The notes: generated from the sequence alone by a model not told the origin. Counted from the stretch's first letter, positions 34,233 through 44,167 are shown. The stretch is DNA of 64,000 nt from Planctomycetota bacterium (GCA_014237855.1 JABACD010000004.1:124001-188000), one strand, 5' to 3'. Program-made: numbers and translations.

Positions 34233-34619
34233 CTACTGCTCGAAGTTCGTCAGCAGACGGTTGAAGACCAGGTCTGCGATCTCGCCATTGGAGACCCCGT
34301 ACTTGCGGGCGGAGACGACGAGTCGGCAGCGCTCGAGATCATAGGCCTCAACGGACACAGTGACCTCGGCCCCATCGATCGTGGCGATGGCCCCGCGCAC
34401 ATCGTTGTCGATGCGAATGGGGATCTCTGATTGTTGCCCCAGGGAGGCCTTGACCGTGGCCCAGGCCACGTCGACGTCCTCATTGAGTTGCGCGACGAAG
34501 GTGTTGGCGTCGAGCATGTCCTGGCTGATGACGACACCGGCTCCGACTCCGAGCACGGCGGCGCAGCTCGCGCCGAGGAGGGGCAGGAGCAGGAAGGCTG
34601 AATGGACGATTCTGCGCAT
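34233..34619 (-). CDS. Small lipoprotein, DUF3568-like
   Basis: The 128-residue product has a lipoprotein signal with lipobox LGASC and lipidated C19. The mature part contains two alpha-beta units (TVKASLGQQ, then VTVSVEAYDLERCRLVVSARKYG) that resemble the DUF3568 family of small envelope lipoproteins of unknown role. It converges on fur. Family placement is from memory of the motif pattern and is moderate; the lipoprotein call is strong. The mature domain could bind a partner at the outer membrane, but nothing shows this. Confidence 0.72.
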   Translation of the reverse strand: MRRIVHSAFLLLPLLGASCAAVLGVGAGVVISQDMLDANTFVAQLNEDVDVAWATVKASLGQQSEIPIRIDNDVRGAIATIDGAEVTVSVEAYDLERCRLVVSARKYGVSNGEIADLVFNRLLTNFEQ

Positions 34620-34762
34620 GGCTGGGTGCGTCTTGGGTGAAGGGTGCGGATGACGCTGCGCGCGTCTTCAGGACCCGAAACTAGCGAATCGAGGTCGCCA
34701 ATCCAGGGCCTGGTTGAGACGAATTTTTCGCGCGTTGACAGGGGTTTCGATCCAAGAGGCTC

Positions 34763-35569
34763 TCAGACCCCGATGCCGGTGGCTGCGCAGTCCACGAGCC
34801 TCTGGTAGAAGCCCAGGCCCTCGCCTTCCTGGCGGGGTCCCAGCCGGGTCCAGCGGGGGTGCTGCCAGGGGTCGAGGTTGCGCTCGGGATGGGGCATGAG
34901 CCCCAGCACCCGGCCGCTGGGGTCGCAAATTCCAGCAATCCCCTCGGCGGAACCATTGGGATTCTCCGGATAGGAGGCTGGGCCGCCGGCCTCGGTCACG
35001 TAGCGCAGGGCGATCTGACGGTTGGCCTTGAGGCGTTCCAGAACGGTCTCGTCACGGACCACGAAGCGCCCCTCGGCATGGGCCACCGGGGTCGGCATGA
35101 GCTCCCCAGGAGCAATCCAGGGACAGGCACAGTCCAGCGACTCGAGGGTGACCCAGCGGCACTCGTAGTGATTGGACTGATTGTTGGTCAGGGCAATGTC
35201 TCGAGCGGAGGCGTCTCCGAGCGCCTGGCTCTCGCCGGGGAGATCAAAGAGGCCCGATTCGACCAGAACCTGGAAGCCATTGCAGACCCCCAGGACCAGG
35301 CCGCCGCGATCGACATAGGTTCGCAGGGCCCTGGCAAGACCATGTCGGAGCTCGAGTCCCCAGACCCGTCCGGCAGCCACGTCGTCGCCGTAGCTGAAGC
35401 CACCTGCGATGACCAGGATTTCCAGCTCTTCGAGCCTCTGGGGCTCTTTCAGCAGCCGATTGAGGTGCAGGACCGTGGTCTCGGCGCCGCAGACTTGCAG
35501 GGCTCGTGCGGTCTCGGCGTCGCAGTTGGTTCCCGCTGTCCGCAGGACGAGGGCTCTGGGTTTGGTCAT
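34763..35569 (-). CDS. purQ: Phosphoribosylformylglycinamidine synthase, glutaminase subunit PurQ
   Basis: PurQ releases ammonia from glutamine for the PurL reaction that makes FGAM. The 268-residue class I glutamine amidotransferase starts KPRALVLRTAGTNCDAET. The nucleophile Cys is in LGVCNGFQVL; the His-Glu pair is in LMPHPERN. GGFSYGDDVAAG forms the oxyanion region. It follows purL with only 5 bases between, so the subunits are made together. The length (268) is that of the longer PurQ form. Confidence 0.95.
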   Translation of the reverse strand: MTKPRALVLRTAGTNCDAETARALQVCGAETTVLHLNRLLKEPQRLEELEILVIAGGFSYGDDVAAGRVWGLELRHGLARALRTYVDRGGLVLGVCNGFQVLVESGLFDLPGESQALGDASARDIALTNNQSNHYECRWVTLESLDCACPWIAPGELMPTPVAHAEGRFVVRDETVLERLKANRQIALRYVTEAGGPASYPENPNGSAEGIAGICDPSGRVLGLMPHPERNLDPWQHPRWTRLGPRQEGEGLGFYQRLVDCAATGIGV

Positions 35570-35574
35570 GGCGC

Positions 35575-38535
35575 TCAGCCTTGGAAGAAGCCCTGGTGGG
35601 CGTCCCGTAGTTCGGTGATGGAGAAGCGGGCCAGTGGCTCACCACGCGAGGAACGCAGTTCGAGCACTTCGTCCGAGCGCACGCGGCCAACAAGGGCGAA
35701 GGGAAGGGTGTCCAGGGCAGCCTCAAAGGCTCCCTGTTGCTCGGGCTCGACCTCGACCAGGAAGCGCGTGGTCGACTCCGAAAAGAGCGCCGTGGCATCG
35801 GGATCACAATCGGAGGGAAGGCCGGTGCTGGGCACCCGGGCCAGGTCGAGGTCCAGGCCGAGGCCACCGGCGAAGGCCATCTCAGCGGCAGCAACGGCGA
35901 GGCCTCCCTCGGAGAGATCATGGCAGGCGCGAACGCAACCGGAGGTGATGGCCCGATGCAGGGCCCGGAAGATCTCCGGTGCGAGCTGCAGGTCGGGGGC
36001 AGGGACGCGGCCGCCCTCCAGCCCCAGGCTGCGGAAGTACTCGGAGCCGCCGAGTTCGGCGCTGGTGAGGCCCACGAGGAAGAGCAGGTTGCCGGCGCTC
36101 TTCAGATCCATGGTGACGACCTGGCGCACATCAGGCACCCGAGCCAGGGCGGAGATCAGCAGGGTGGGCGGGATGGCGATCGACTCATCACCCACGCGGT
36201 ACTCGTTGTTGAGGCTGTCCTTGCCGGAGATGAAGGGTGTCTCGAAGGCCAGGGCGGCATCCCGACAGGCCTCTGCGGCGAGTACGAGGGCGCCCAGCTG
36301 TTGTGGCTTGTCGCAGTTGCCCCAGGAGAAGTTGTCGAGGATGGCGGTGTGGCCTGGGTCGCCACCGACGGCGACCGCGTTGCGTAGGGCCTCGTCGATC
36401 GCGGCCAGGGCCATGCGGTGAGGATCGATCAGGCCGTAGCGTGGGTTGGCCCCGCAGGTGATCGCGATGCCCTTGGTCGAGTCTGCCAGGGGCCGCAGCA
36501 CCGCCCCGTCTCCAGGGCCATCGGCCTTCACACCGACGTGCGGCTTGAGCACGTTTCGTCCCTGCACCTCGTGGTCATACTGGCGAACGATCCACTCCTT
36601 GCTCGCGGTATTGGGAGCGCCGACGAGCTTCAGGAGCGTGGCGTGCACGTCCTCGCAGGCAGGAACACCGGGATCGGCATGGCCAGGCCCTACCCACTTC
36701 GCGGTACGGGTGGGCTTGGGGGTTCCATCGTGGAGGAACTCCATGGACATGTCCGCGACGTACTCCTGGTGGTACTTGAGGACCAGCCTTCCGGTGTCCG
36801 TGAAGGTGCCGATCACGGCAGCCTCGACATCCTCGCTCTCGAAGATCTCAAGGCACTCCTCGATCTTCTCGGTGGGCACTGCGAGCACCATTCGCTCCTG
36901 AGCCTCACTGATCCAGATTTCCTCGGGGGTCAGCCCGGGATACTTGAGGGGCACGCTATGCAGGTGAACGAGGGCGCCGCAATGTTCGCCCATCTCTCCA
37001 ACCGCCGAGGAGAGTCCGCCGGCCCCACAGTCGGTGATGGCCCGGTAGAGCTTGAGATCCCTAGCCTGAAGGAGGGCGTCGAGCACCCGCTTCTCCGTGA
37101 TCGGATCGCCAATTTGTACCGCCGCGGACGAGACCATCTCGGACTCCTCGTGAAGTTCGATGCTGGAGAAGGTCGCCCCGTGAATTCCATCACGTCCGGT
37201 GCGACCACCAACGACGACAATGGCGTCCTCGGGCTGGACCTCCTTGGTAGCTGCCCAGCGCGGCATGAGCCCCACGGTCCCGGCGTAGACCAGTGGATTG
37301 GCCACATAGCCCTCGTCGTACCAGACGCCTCCGTTGAGCGTCGGGATGCCCATGCGATTGCCGTAGTCACGCACGCCCTCGACGACCCCACGCAGGATCC
37401 TTCGGGGGTGCATGCAGCCCCGGGGGAGCTGCTCCACCGGGTAGTCGGGCGGGCCGACGAAGAAGGAGTCGGTGTTGGCGATCGGCTCAGCTCCCATGCC
37501 CACCCCGAGAATGTCGCGGATCACACCTCCTATGCCGGTCCCGGCTCCACCGTAGGGGTCGATGGCGCTGGGATGATTGTGGGTCTCCACCTTGAAGCAG
37601 ACGTCCCAATCTCCGTCAAAAGCGATGATGCCCGCGTTGTCGTGGAAGACACTGATGCACCAGGGCTTGTCGAGGGTCACCGTCGCGTGCTTGATGGTCT
37701 GCTTGAGCAGGTTCTCGTAACGACCGCCTTCGGGCCATGGATCACAGGCCTCCAGTTCGACCACTCCCGCAAAGGTCTTGTGCTTGCAGTGCTCGCTCCA
37801 GGTCTGTGCGAGTGTCTCCAGCTCACAGGCGGTGGGCTCTCGATCGAGCTCCCTGTAGTGAGCTTGGATGGCATGCATCTCCACCAGGTTCAGACTCAGG
37901 GCGCCCTCCTGACTGATCGCCAGCAGGGCCTCGTCATCGAGCTCGCGCAGGGGGACCTCGACCCGGCCGTGCTGGGGCGCTGCCGGGGGACGTCCAAAGG
38001 GCAGGCCCTCTCCGTCAATGGACACATCTTCAATGGTGTCGTTGGCCAGGATGCGAGCGGCGATGAGCTCGAGGTCCTCGCGGGACAGGTCGCCGCTCAG
38101 CTCCCAGGCGTGAAAGGTGGAGACCAGAACCTTGGCCCGCTCATCGACGATCCCCGTCCGGATCAAGGTGCGTTCGATGGTGAGGGCCACGGGGTCCATG
38201 ACGCCAGGGCGCCGGGCCACCAGGATGCGGTGAGCGTTACCAGGCGGGGCGGGCTGCTGGGATGGTTCGAGCAGGATCAGGTCATCGAGCACCGGATCGG
38301 CCAGGAGCTCCCTGGCGATGGAGTCCACGACAGGGCGGTCCAGAGAAGGCGACAGCAGGAAACCGCGACCGCAGCGGGCCTGTTGCAGTCCCTTGACCCC
38401 CAGCTCCCGGGCAGCCTCGAGGAGTCCGGCAGCATCGGGATCATCCGCCGGGTGCTTGCGAAAGAGCTCGATACGCCAGGCATCGGGAAGGGCGGACGTC
38501 GTGGTCGTCTGAGTCGGCACGGCGGATATGGCCAT
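35575..38535 (-). CDS. purL: Phosphoribosylformylglycinamidine synthase PurL with PurS-like N-terminal repeats
   Basis: PurL converts FGAR to FGAM with ATP and ammonia from PurQ. This 986-residue chain is longer than the 740-residue small PurL. Residues 20-90 and 103-176 look like two PurS-type units: each has an initial beta strand (IELFRKHP and ILVARRPG), a GLLEAAR- or TIERTL-type helix and a final DD- or IEDVSI-type strand. The synthase core starts near residue 200 and contains TWSEHCKHKTFAG, TGIGGVIRDILG and SGKDSLNN. A tandem PurS pair in cis would replace the PurS dimer of other bacteria. purQ follows after 5 bases; no separate purS was found in the window. Confidence 0.93.
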   Translation of the reverse strand: MAISAVPTQTTTTSALPDAWRIELFRKHPADDPDAAGLLEAARELGVKGLQQARCGRGFLLSPSLDRPVVDSIARELLADPVLDDLILLEPSQQPAPPGNAHRILVARRPGVMDPVALTIERTLIRTGIVDERAKVLVSTFHAWELSGDLSREDLELIAARILANDTIEDVSIDGEGLPFGRPPAAPQHGRVEVPLRELDDEALLAISQEGALSLNLVEMHAIQAHYRELDREPTACELETLAQTWSEHCKHKTFAGVVELEACDPWPEGGRYENLLKQTIKHATVTLDKPWCISVFHDNAGIIAFDGDWDVCFKVETHNHPSAIDPYGGAGTGIGGVIRDILGVGMGAEPIANTDSFFVGPPDYPVEQLPRGCMHPRRILRGVVEGVRDYGNRMGIPTLNGGVWYDEGYVANPLVYAGTVGLMPRWAATKEVQPEDAIVVVGGRTGRDGIHGATFSSIELHEESEMVSSAAVQIGDPITEKRVLDALLQARDLKLYRAITDCGAGGLSSAVGEMGEHCGALVHLHSVPLKYPGLTPEEIWISEAQERMVLAVPTEKIEECLEIFESEDVEAAVIGTFTDTGRLVLKYHQEYVADMSMEFLHDGTPKPTRTAKWVGPGHADPGVPACEDVHATLLKLVGAPNTASKEWIVRQYDHEVQGRNVLKPHVGVKADGPGDGAVLRPLADSTKGIAITCGANPRYGLIDPHRMALAAIDEALRNAVAVGGDPGHTAILDNFSWGNCDKPQQLGALVLAAEACRDAALAFETPFISGKDSLNNEYRVGDESIAIPPTLLISALARVPDVRQVVTMDLKSAGNLLFLVGLTSAELGGSEYFRSLGLEGGRVPAPDLQLAPEIFRALHRAITSGCVRACHDLSEGGLAVAAAEMAFAGGLGLDLDLARVPSTGLPSDCDPDATALFSESTTRFLVEVEPEQQGAFEAALDTLPFALVGRVRSDEVLELRSSRGEPLARFSITELRDAHQGFFQG

Positions 38536-38728
38536 GGGGCACGGTAGGGGCTCTTGGCGGCGAATAGGGACCAGGTAGAAGGCTCATCCCCCGGTCGGAA
38601 GGCGCCCATCATACCGAGCTGGTGGCGCCGAATCAGCCCTCGGCCCTTGCAGTCACCAGGCCCCTCTCCGAACATACGGCTATCCCATACGCCGCCCGGA
38701 TGCGCGGCCAGACAGGAGCAACACCGAC

Positions 38729-39817
38729 TTGAGCGACAAGGGCAAGGAACAGGCCGAGAAGGGCAGCAAGGACGCGGGCATGGCTGCCTCGTCGGCCGGC
38801 AAGGGTGATCCCCAGGGCAAGGCGACCGGCAGAGCCGGAACGGGGGCCGCCATGAACTTCGAGGCAGAAATAGAGGAGCTCGAGTCCCAGCTGGCGGACC
38901 TCAAGGAGATCTCCGAACGTACCCAGCTTGACCTGTCCGGGGAGATCGAGTCCCTGACGGCCAAGCTGAGGGAGGCGATCCAGGCCACCTACGCGGACCT
39001 GACTGCCTGGGATCGGGTCAAGGTGGCCCGACACCCCGAGCGTCCTGTGGCCAGCGACTACGTGGCCGGGATCCTCGATGAGTTCGTGGAGCTGCACGGC
39101 GACAAGGCCTTCGGGGACGACATGGCCATGATGACCGGCCTGGCCAGGATCGAGGACACTCGCTTCATGCTGATCGGTCATCGCAAGGGACGGACGACCA
39201 AGGAGCGCATCAGCTGCAACTTCGGCAGTGCTCATCCCGAGGGCTACCGCAAGGCCCTGCGCAAGATGCGTCTCGCTGAGAAGCTCAAGCTGCCGATCGT
39301 CACGATGATCAACACCCCCGGGGCCTACCCAGGAATCGGCGCCGAAGAGCGTGGTCAGGCTAAGGCCATCGCGGAGAACATCCTCGAGATGTTCGGCCTT
39401 CGTGTTCCCATCCTGGTAATCGTGATCGGTGAGGGAGGCTCCGGCGGCGCGCTGGGCATTGGAATCGGGGATCGTGTGTTGATGATGGAGTACTCCTACT
39501 ATTCGGTCATCTCACCCGAGGGGTGTGCGGCCATCCTCTGGAAGGATGGGGCCAGGACTCCTGATGCGGCCACGGCCCTGCGTCTGACGGCCGATGATCT
39601 GAGCGAGCTCGAGTTGATTCAGGGGGTCATCAACGAACCGGTCGGGGGAGCCCATCGGGATCCCGAGGCGGCCCAGGCCGAGGTCCGTAAGACGATTCTT
39701 GACACCCTGGCAGAGCTCTCGGCCATGCCGGTGGAGGAGCTGCTGGAGCGCCGCTTCCGCAAGTTCCGTAACGCCGGGGAGATCGATGGGCGCTTTCCGA
39801 AGGTTCCAGGAGCCTGA
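38729..39817 (+). CDS. accA: Acetyl-CoA carboxylase carboxyltransferase, alpha subunit
   Basis: AccA transfers the carboxyl group from biotin to acetyl-CoA, making malonyl-CoA for fatty acid synthesis, together with AccD (not in the window). The core begins MNFEAEIEELESQLADLKE, and has GHRKGRTTKERI, the CoA/oxyanion stretch NTPGAYPGIGAEERGQ, and GEGGSGGALGI and SVISPEGCA. TTG 38729 with AGGAG ten bases upstream gives a 41-residue charged, low-complexity extension before the core; ATG 38852 starts exactly at the core and is the alternative. A cysteine zinc site is absent, as it belongs to AccD. Confidence 0.93.
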   Translation: MSDKGKEQAEKGSKDAGMAASSAGKGDPQGKATGRAGTGAAMNFEAEIEELESQLADLKEISERTQLDLSGEIESLTAKLREAIQATYADLTAWDRVKVARHPERPVASDYVAGILDEFVELHGDKAFGDDMAMMTGLARIEDTRFMLIGHRKGRTTKERISCNFGSAHPEGYRKALRKMRLAEKLKLPIVTMINTPGAYPGIGAEERGQAKAIAENILEMFGLRVPILVIVIGEGGSGGALGIGIGDRVLMMEYSYYSVISPEGCAAILWKDGARTPDAATALRLTADDLSELELIQGVINEPVGGAHRDPEAAQAEVRKTILDTLAELSAMPVEELLERRFRKFRNAGEIDGRFPKVPGA

Positions 39818-39865
39818 GAGCGGACCTGATCCCGCACGAGGAACAGAATCACGTAGACTTCGCTC

Positions 39866-40153
39866 ATGACGACAAGGAAACCTGCCAAGACCTCCAGCGC
39901 TGCTAGTGGGGAGGCCGCCAAGGATGACTTCGACGGCCGACTGGCGCGGCTGGAAGGAATTGTCCAGGAGATGGAGGAAGGTGGCCTGGGGCTGGAAGGC
40001 GCGATTCTTCGCTACGAGGAAGGTGTCTCCCTGCTCAAGGGTTGTCGTGAGGTGCTGGCGGGCTATCGCCGTCAGGTCGAGGAGCTGACTCGCGGCGCCG
40101 AGGCAGCCCTGGAGGACTACGATGACGATCCGGATGTCGACTCGGTCGACTGA
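39866..40153 (+). CDS. xseB: Exodeoxyribonuclease VII small subunit
   Basis: XseB combines with the large subunit XseA to degrade single-stranded DNA in mismatch and damage repair. The 95-residue protein contains the family core FDGRLARLEGIVQEMEEG, followed by a Leu/Glu coiled helix (LEGAILRYEEGVSLLKGC) and an acidic tail. It overlaps the start of ispA by 32 bases and precedes dxs, the same xseB-ispA-dxs order known from E. coli. xseA is not in the window. Confidence 0.92.
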   Translation: MTTRKPAKTSSAASGEAAKDDFDGRLARLEGIVQEMEEGGLGLEGAILRYEEGVSLLKGCREVLAGYRRQVEELTRGAEAALEDYDDDPDVDSVD

Positions 40154-41039
40154 ATCTGGCGGAGGGGCCGCCCTCGAGGCCTGGCTCCTGGAGACGGGCG
40201 TCTGGACGGAATCTCACCTCTGCGCCTGGCTCGACAGCCGCCAAGGTTGGCCGGCGAGCCTCCAAGAGGCGAGCACCTACGCCCTGACCGGCGGAGGCAA
40301 GCGACTTCGTCCGGCCCTCGTCCGCTTGTTCTGTGAGCTGGGAGGGGGGACTGAAGACCTCGCGGTGCGACCGGCAGTCGCCGTGGAGCTGGTCCATACC
40401 TACAGCCTGGTGCACGATGACCTGCCCTGCATGGATGACGACGATCTGCGACGAGGCCGCCCCACCTGTCACAAGGTCTATGGGGAAGCCATGGCAGTGC
40501 TCGTGGGTGACACGCTCCTGACCGAGGCCTTCGGCCTGCTGGCAGAGCAGGGGACGGAGGCCGCCGAGATGGTGAGGGTCATGGCTCAGGGATCGGGAGC
40601 TTCTGGCATGGTCGGGGGCCAGGTCATGGACATGACCCTGGTGGGAAGTGAGGCCACTGCTGATGAGGTGCGCGCGGTTCATCGGGCGAAGACGGCGGCC
40701 TTGATCGGGGCGGCCTGTGAACTCGGTGCCCTCGCGGCAGGGGCGGGTGAAGGCCGGCGGGGGATCGCCCGCTCCTTCGGCATTGCCCTGGGCCTTGGTT
40801 TCCAGGCCATCGACGACGTCCTCGACGTGGTTGGAGACGCCGGGACTCTGGGGAAGACGCCGGGGAAGGACGAGGCACTGGATCGGGCCACGAGCGTCGC
40901 CACCCTGGGGCTGGAGGGTGCCCGTGAGGAGGCCCGTCGTAGAGCCGAGGAGGCCCGCTCCGAGGCTCGCAGCCTTGGATGTGAGCCAGGAGACCTGCTC
41001 TTCGCCGTGATCGACAGGCTCCTCACTCGAGAGTACTGA
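40122..41039 (+). CDS. ispA: Polyprenyl (farnesyl/geranylgeranyl) diphosphate synthase
   Basis: This enzyme condenses isopentenyl diphosphate with allylic diphosphates to give C15 or C20 prenyl diphosphates for quinones, carrier lipids and carotenoids. The 305-residue protein has the first Asp-rich motif in HDDLPCMDDDDLRRGRP, the TYSLVHDD lead-in, and the second motif in QAIDDVLDV. GGGKRLRPALV is the conserved IPP site. Its position between xseB and dxs supports isoprenoid supply. Start ATG 40122 or ATG 40134 both overlap xseB. Chain length specificity is not certain. Confidence 0.92.
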   Translation: MTIRMSTRSTESGGGAALEAWLLETGVWTESHLCAWLDSRQGWPASLQEASTYALTGGGKRLRPALVRLFCELGGGTEDLAVRPAVAVELVHTYSLVHDDLPCMDDDDLRRGRPTCHKVYGEAMAVLVGDTLLTEAFGLLAEQGTEAAEMVRVMAQGSGASGMVGGQVMDMTLVGSEATADEVRAVHRAKTAALIGAACELGALAAGAGEGRRGIARSFGIALGLGFQAIDDVLDVVGDAGTLGKTPGKDEALDRATSVATLGLEGAREEARRRAEEARSEARSLGCEPGDLLFAVIDRLLTREY

Positions 41040-41241
41040 GCATGAAGGGTCGAGCAAATCCATGCCGGTTGGACTTGAGGGGTTGGAAGGAAGGGCCCGG
41101 ACGGTCAAACTTATGCAGCCGGGAAGGAGCGCCCTTCCGACCGGCATGCCTTGGCCCATGAGCGCAGAGATCCCCCGATCGATTTCCCCCCAGCACCCGG
41201 AGGTCCGCCTTGGCGGACCGGGGCCGGAAGAGGAGTCACCT

Positions 41242-43170
41242 ATGAGCCTGCTCGACGCGATTCACTCGCCCGCCGATCTGAAGGATCTGGACCCTGAGAA
41301 GCTGCCGGCTTACTGCGGCGAGGTGAGGGAGTTCCTGCTGGACTCCGTGCAGCGAACAGGTGGACATCTGGGCTCCAATCTGGGCACGGTTGAGCTGACA
41401 ACGGCACTGCACTACGTCTATGACTTCCGGCGCGACCGAGTGGTCTGGGACGTCTCCCACCAGGCCTACACTCACAAGCTTGTGACCGGGCGCAAGAAAG
41501 GATTCGAGAAGCTGAGGCAAACCGAGGGAATGTGCGGGTTTACCAATCCCGAAGAATCGCCCTACGACCTGTTTCATACCGGGCATGCTGGCACGAGCAT
41601 CAGCCTGGCGCTGGGGCTGGCGTTGGGAACCGCGCATGAACCCGATCCGCCTCATTCGGTGGCCGTGATCGGTGACGCAAGCATTGGCGCAGGGGTGGCC
41701 TTCGAGGCCATCAACCATGCTGGAGGCCTGGGCCAGAAGTTGCTGGTCGTTCTCAACGACAATGAGTGGTCGATCTCCCAATCAGTAGGAGCGATGGCTC
41801 GGTACTTCTCGAGAATTCGATCAGCGCGCCTCATTCAGCGAGCGCAACAGGAGATCCAGAGCCTGATCAACGCCATTCCAGTGATCGGGCCGCGTGTCGA
41901 TCGAACCCTCGATCAGATCGGGGAGGTGGTTCGGCATGCGCTGGTCCCCGGACACGTCTTCGAGGAGCTTGGTGTTACCTACGTGGGCCCGATCGACGGA
42001 CACGATGTCAGGCAGCTGGTGGACAACTTCAAGCGGGTCAAGGAGCTCGATGGCGTGGTCCTGCTGCACCTGATCACCCAGAAGGGCAAGGGGCATCCCG
42101 ATGCTCTGGAGCACCCCGAGCGAGTCCATGGCGTCAAGGGTAGCCAGCCCGCGCCGCCTCCCAAGGGCAGCGGACGGGAGGATGGGAAGCTGCCCCCTGC
42201 GGATGCAGCGAAGAAGAGCGGCCCGAGCTTCACTGCCTGCTTCGCTGACTCGCTTGTGGGGCTAGCAGAGCGCGACCTACGCATCCACGCGATCACAGCC
42301 GCAATGCCCTCGGGGACGGGCCTGGATGCCTTCGGTGATAGGTTTCCTTCCCGTTTTCATGACACGGGAATCACCGAGCAGCATGCACTGGCCATGTCAG
42401 CGGGCCTCGCCAAGGCGGGGGCCCGCCCCGTGACAGCGATCTACTCGACCTTCCTCCAGCGAGGGTACGACCAGGTCTTCCAGGAGATCTCGCTGCAGAA
42501 TCTCCCGGTGCTGCTCTGCCTGGATCGGGCAGGGGTCGTGGGGCAGGATGGTCCAACGCATAATGGCGTCTTCGACATCGCCTACTTGCGAACCCTACCG
42601 AATTTCGTGCTGTGTTCGCCGAGGGATGGGAGCGACATGACTCGCATGCTGAAGTTTGCGCTGAATCACGATGGCCCCGTGGCCATACGCTTCCCCAGGG
42701 GCGCCTCGCCTGGTGCGGAGAGTATTCACGCAGACGAGCGGCGTGCAATGAAGGCTGGTACGGCCGAGACCCTCTGTGAAGGGGAGCGACTCGTGATCTG
42801 GGCCTATGGTGACATGGTCAAGATTGCGCTTGGTGCGGCTGACGAGCTACGCAATATTGGTGTCGAGATTGGCGTGGTTGATGCACGCTTCGCGAAGCCC
42901 GTTGATGAAGAGCTGCTGGCCAGGCACTGCAATGGCTACCGACAGATCCTGACCCTGGAGGATCATCAAAAAGCTGGCGGCTTCGGCTCCGCCTTGCTTG
43001 AAGCAGCGAATCGCTTGCCTGGTAATGGCGCGCGCCTTCGCCTGCTAGGCATACCCGATCGATTTGTTGACCACATGAGCACCAGAGAAGAGCAGCTTGC
43101 TGAGCTGGGCCTTGATGTCGAGGGTGTTGTCCGCAGCGTTCGTAGTACCCTGGCCTCCAGTCGCCTCTAG
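41242..43170 (+). CDS. dxs: 1-deoxy-D-xylulose-5-phosphate synthase
   Basis: DXS condenses pyruvate and glyceraldehyde 3-phosphate, using thiamine diphosphate, in the first step of the MEP pathway. The 642-residue length from ATG 41242 is standard, and AGGAG lies six bases upstream; the open frame before it is non-coding. N-terminal features include HLGSNLGTVELT, WDVSHQAYTHKL and the TPP motif in GDASIGAG (GDA where GDG is usual) with LNDNEWSIS. The transketolase centre DTGITEQHA and the C-terminal PRGASPG-type loop are present. ispA lies upstream, nadK 13 bases downstream. Confidence 0.95.
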   Translation: MSLLDAIHSPADLKDLDPEKLPAYCGEVREFLLDSVQRTGGHLGSNLGTVELTTALHYVYDFRRDRVVWDVSHQAYTHKLVTGRKKGFEKLRQTEGMCGFTNPEESPYDLFHTGHAGTSISLALGLALGTAHEPDPPHSVAVIGDASIGAGVAFEAINHAGGLGQKLLVVLNDNEWSISQSVGAMARYFSRIRSARLIQRAQQEIQSLINAIPVIGPRVDRTLDQIGEVVRHALVPGHVFEELGVTYVGPIDGHDVRQLVDNFKRVKELDGVVLLHLITQKGKGHPDALEHPERVHGVKGSQPAPPPKGSGREDGKLPPADAAKKSGPSFTACFADSLVGLAERDLRIHAITAAMPSGTGLDAFGDRFPSRFHDTGITEQHALAMSAGLAKAGARPVTAIYSTFLQRGYDQVFQEISLQNLPVLLCLDRAGVVGQDGPTHNGVFDIAYLRTLPNFVLCSPRDGSDMTRMLKFALNHDGPVAIRFPRGASPGAESIHADERRAMKAGTAETLCEGERLVIWAYGDMVKIALGAADELRNIGVEIGVVDARFAKPVDEELLARHCNGYRQILTLEDHQKAGGFGSALLEAANRLPGNGARLRLLGIPDRFVDHMSTREEQLAELGLDVEGVVRSVRSTLASSRL

Positions 43171-43183
43171 ACCGCGGAGCTGC

Positions 43184-44167
43184 GTGACCCTCGAGAATCC
43201 AACAACGCCTCGACGCCAGCGCAAGTGCTTCCAGGAGGACGTGCGTCGGGTCATGGTCTTCGCCGATGAGGCCAAGGCAGGGGTGAACGAACTGATCGCA
43301 GAGCTGCGTCCATTTCTCGAGGAGCGCTGCCCGGAAGTGACCCTGCACCGGAACCTGAGGCGCCAGTGCAGGCTGCTCGAGACCCATCCCCCGGAAGAGG
43401 ACGATCTACCCAACCTGATCATCGTGTTGGGAGGAGATGGCTCGATGCTCACCGTTGTCAGGGCCTTCGGTGGACAGCCGGTGCCGACCCTTGGCATCAA
43501 CTTCGGTCGGATCGGCTTCTTGGCCTCAGTGGTGGCGGTCAACTGGAAGGTGGCGATCACGGAGGTCCTGGCGGGTGATGCGGTGATCGAACCCAGGATG
43601 CGGCTGGCGGCAGAGCTCATCAGCCGCGAGGGACACTCGGTTCACGCGATGGCCCTCAATGATCTCGTCGTGCAGCGCGGTGCGGCTCAGGGAATGATGA
43701 CGCTGTCGCTCCACGATGGAGATCGCTGGGTGAGTGATTACCGGGCTGACGGCCTGATCGTGGCCTCGCCGAGCGGCTCGACGGCCCACTCGTTGGCCGC
43801 TGGCGGTCCAATTCTTGCTCCGTCCATGCGTGGATTGGTGGTGACCCCGATCTCACCGCAGTCCCTGTCTCACCGGCCCATGGTGGTGCATCCCGACAGC
43901 GCCCTGGAGATTGGTGTTCAGAAGGCCCATGGAATCGTGACCCTGGCGGTCGATGGCCACGGGTTCTTCCCGATGCAGGATGGGGACCGCCTGGTGGTGA
44001 ACCAGCATCCGGTGCTCTATCCCCTGCTCGCTCGCCCAAATTCGGATCCCTACGTGCGCATCCGTGAGCGGCTTGGCTGGCGAGGGACCTTTGAACCAGA
44101 GATGGGCATTGAGTTGCCCGGCGAAAAGTCAGCTACTTCTGACGCTGGCGAAGGCGAGGTTCTCTAA
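43184..44167 (+). CDS. nadK: NAD kinase
   Basis: NAD kinase phosphorylates NAD to NADP in the cytoplasm, supplying the cofactor for DXP reductoisomerase and biosynthesis. The 327-residue protein has the GGDGS motif at residues 83-87, then GINFGRIGFLA, NDLVVQRG and the DGLIVASPSGSTAHSLAAGG signature. The start is GTG 43184 with GGAG five bases upstream; it lies 13 bases after dxs, so the two are likely co-transcribed. The N-terminal region (1-75) is longer than in E. coli. Confidence 0.94.
   Translation: MTLENPTTPRRQRKCFQEDVRRVMVFADEAKAGVNELIAELRPFLEERCPEVTLHRNLRRQCRLLETHPPEEDDLPNLIIVLGGDGSMLTVVRAFGGQPVPTLGINFGRIGFLASVVAVNWKVAITEVLAGDAVIEPRMRLAAELISREGHSVHAMALNDLVVQRGAAQGMMTLSLHDGDRWVSDYRADGLIVASPSGSTAHSLAAGGPILAPSMRGLVVTPISPQSLSHRPMVVHPDSALEIGVQKAHGIVTLAVDGHGFFPMQDGDRLVVNQHPVLYPLLARPNSDPYVRIRERLGWRGTFEPEMGIELPGEKSATSDAGEGEVL

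Noticed and set aside
36418-38547. 709-residue open frame on the plus strand
   Set aside because: It lies entirely antisense to purL, which has clear homology. High GC content keeps antisense frames open.
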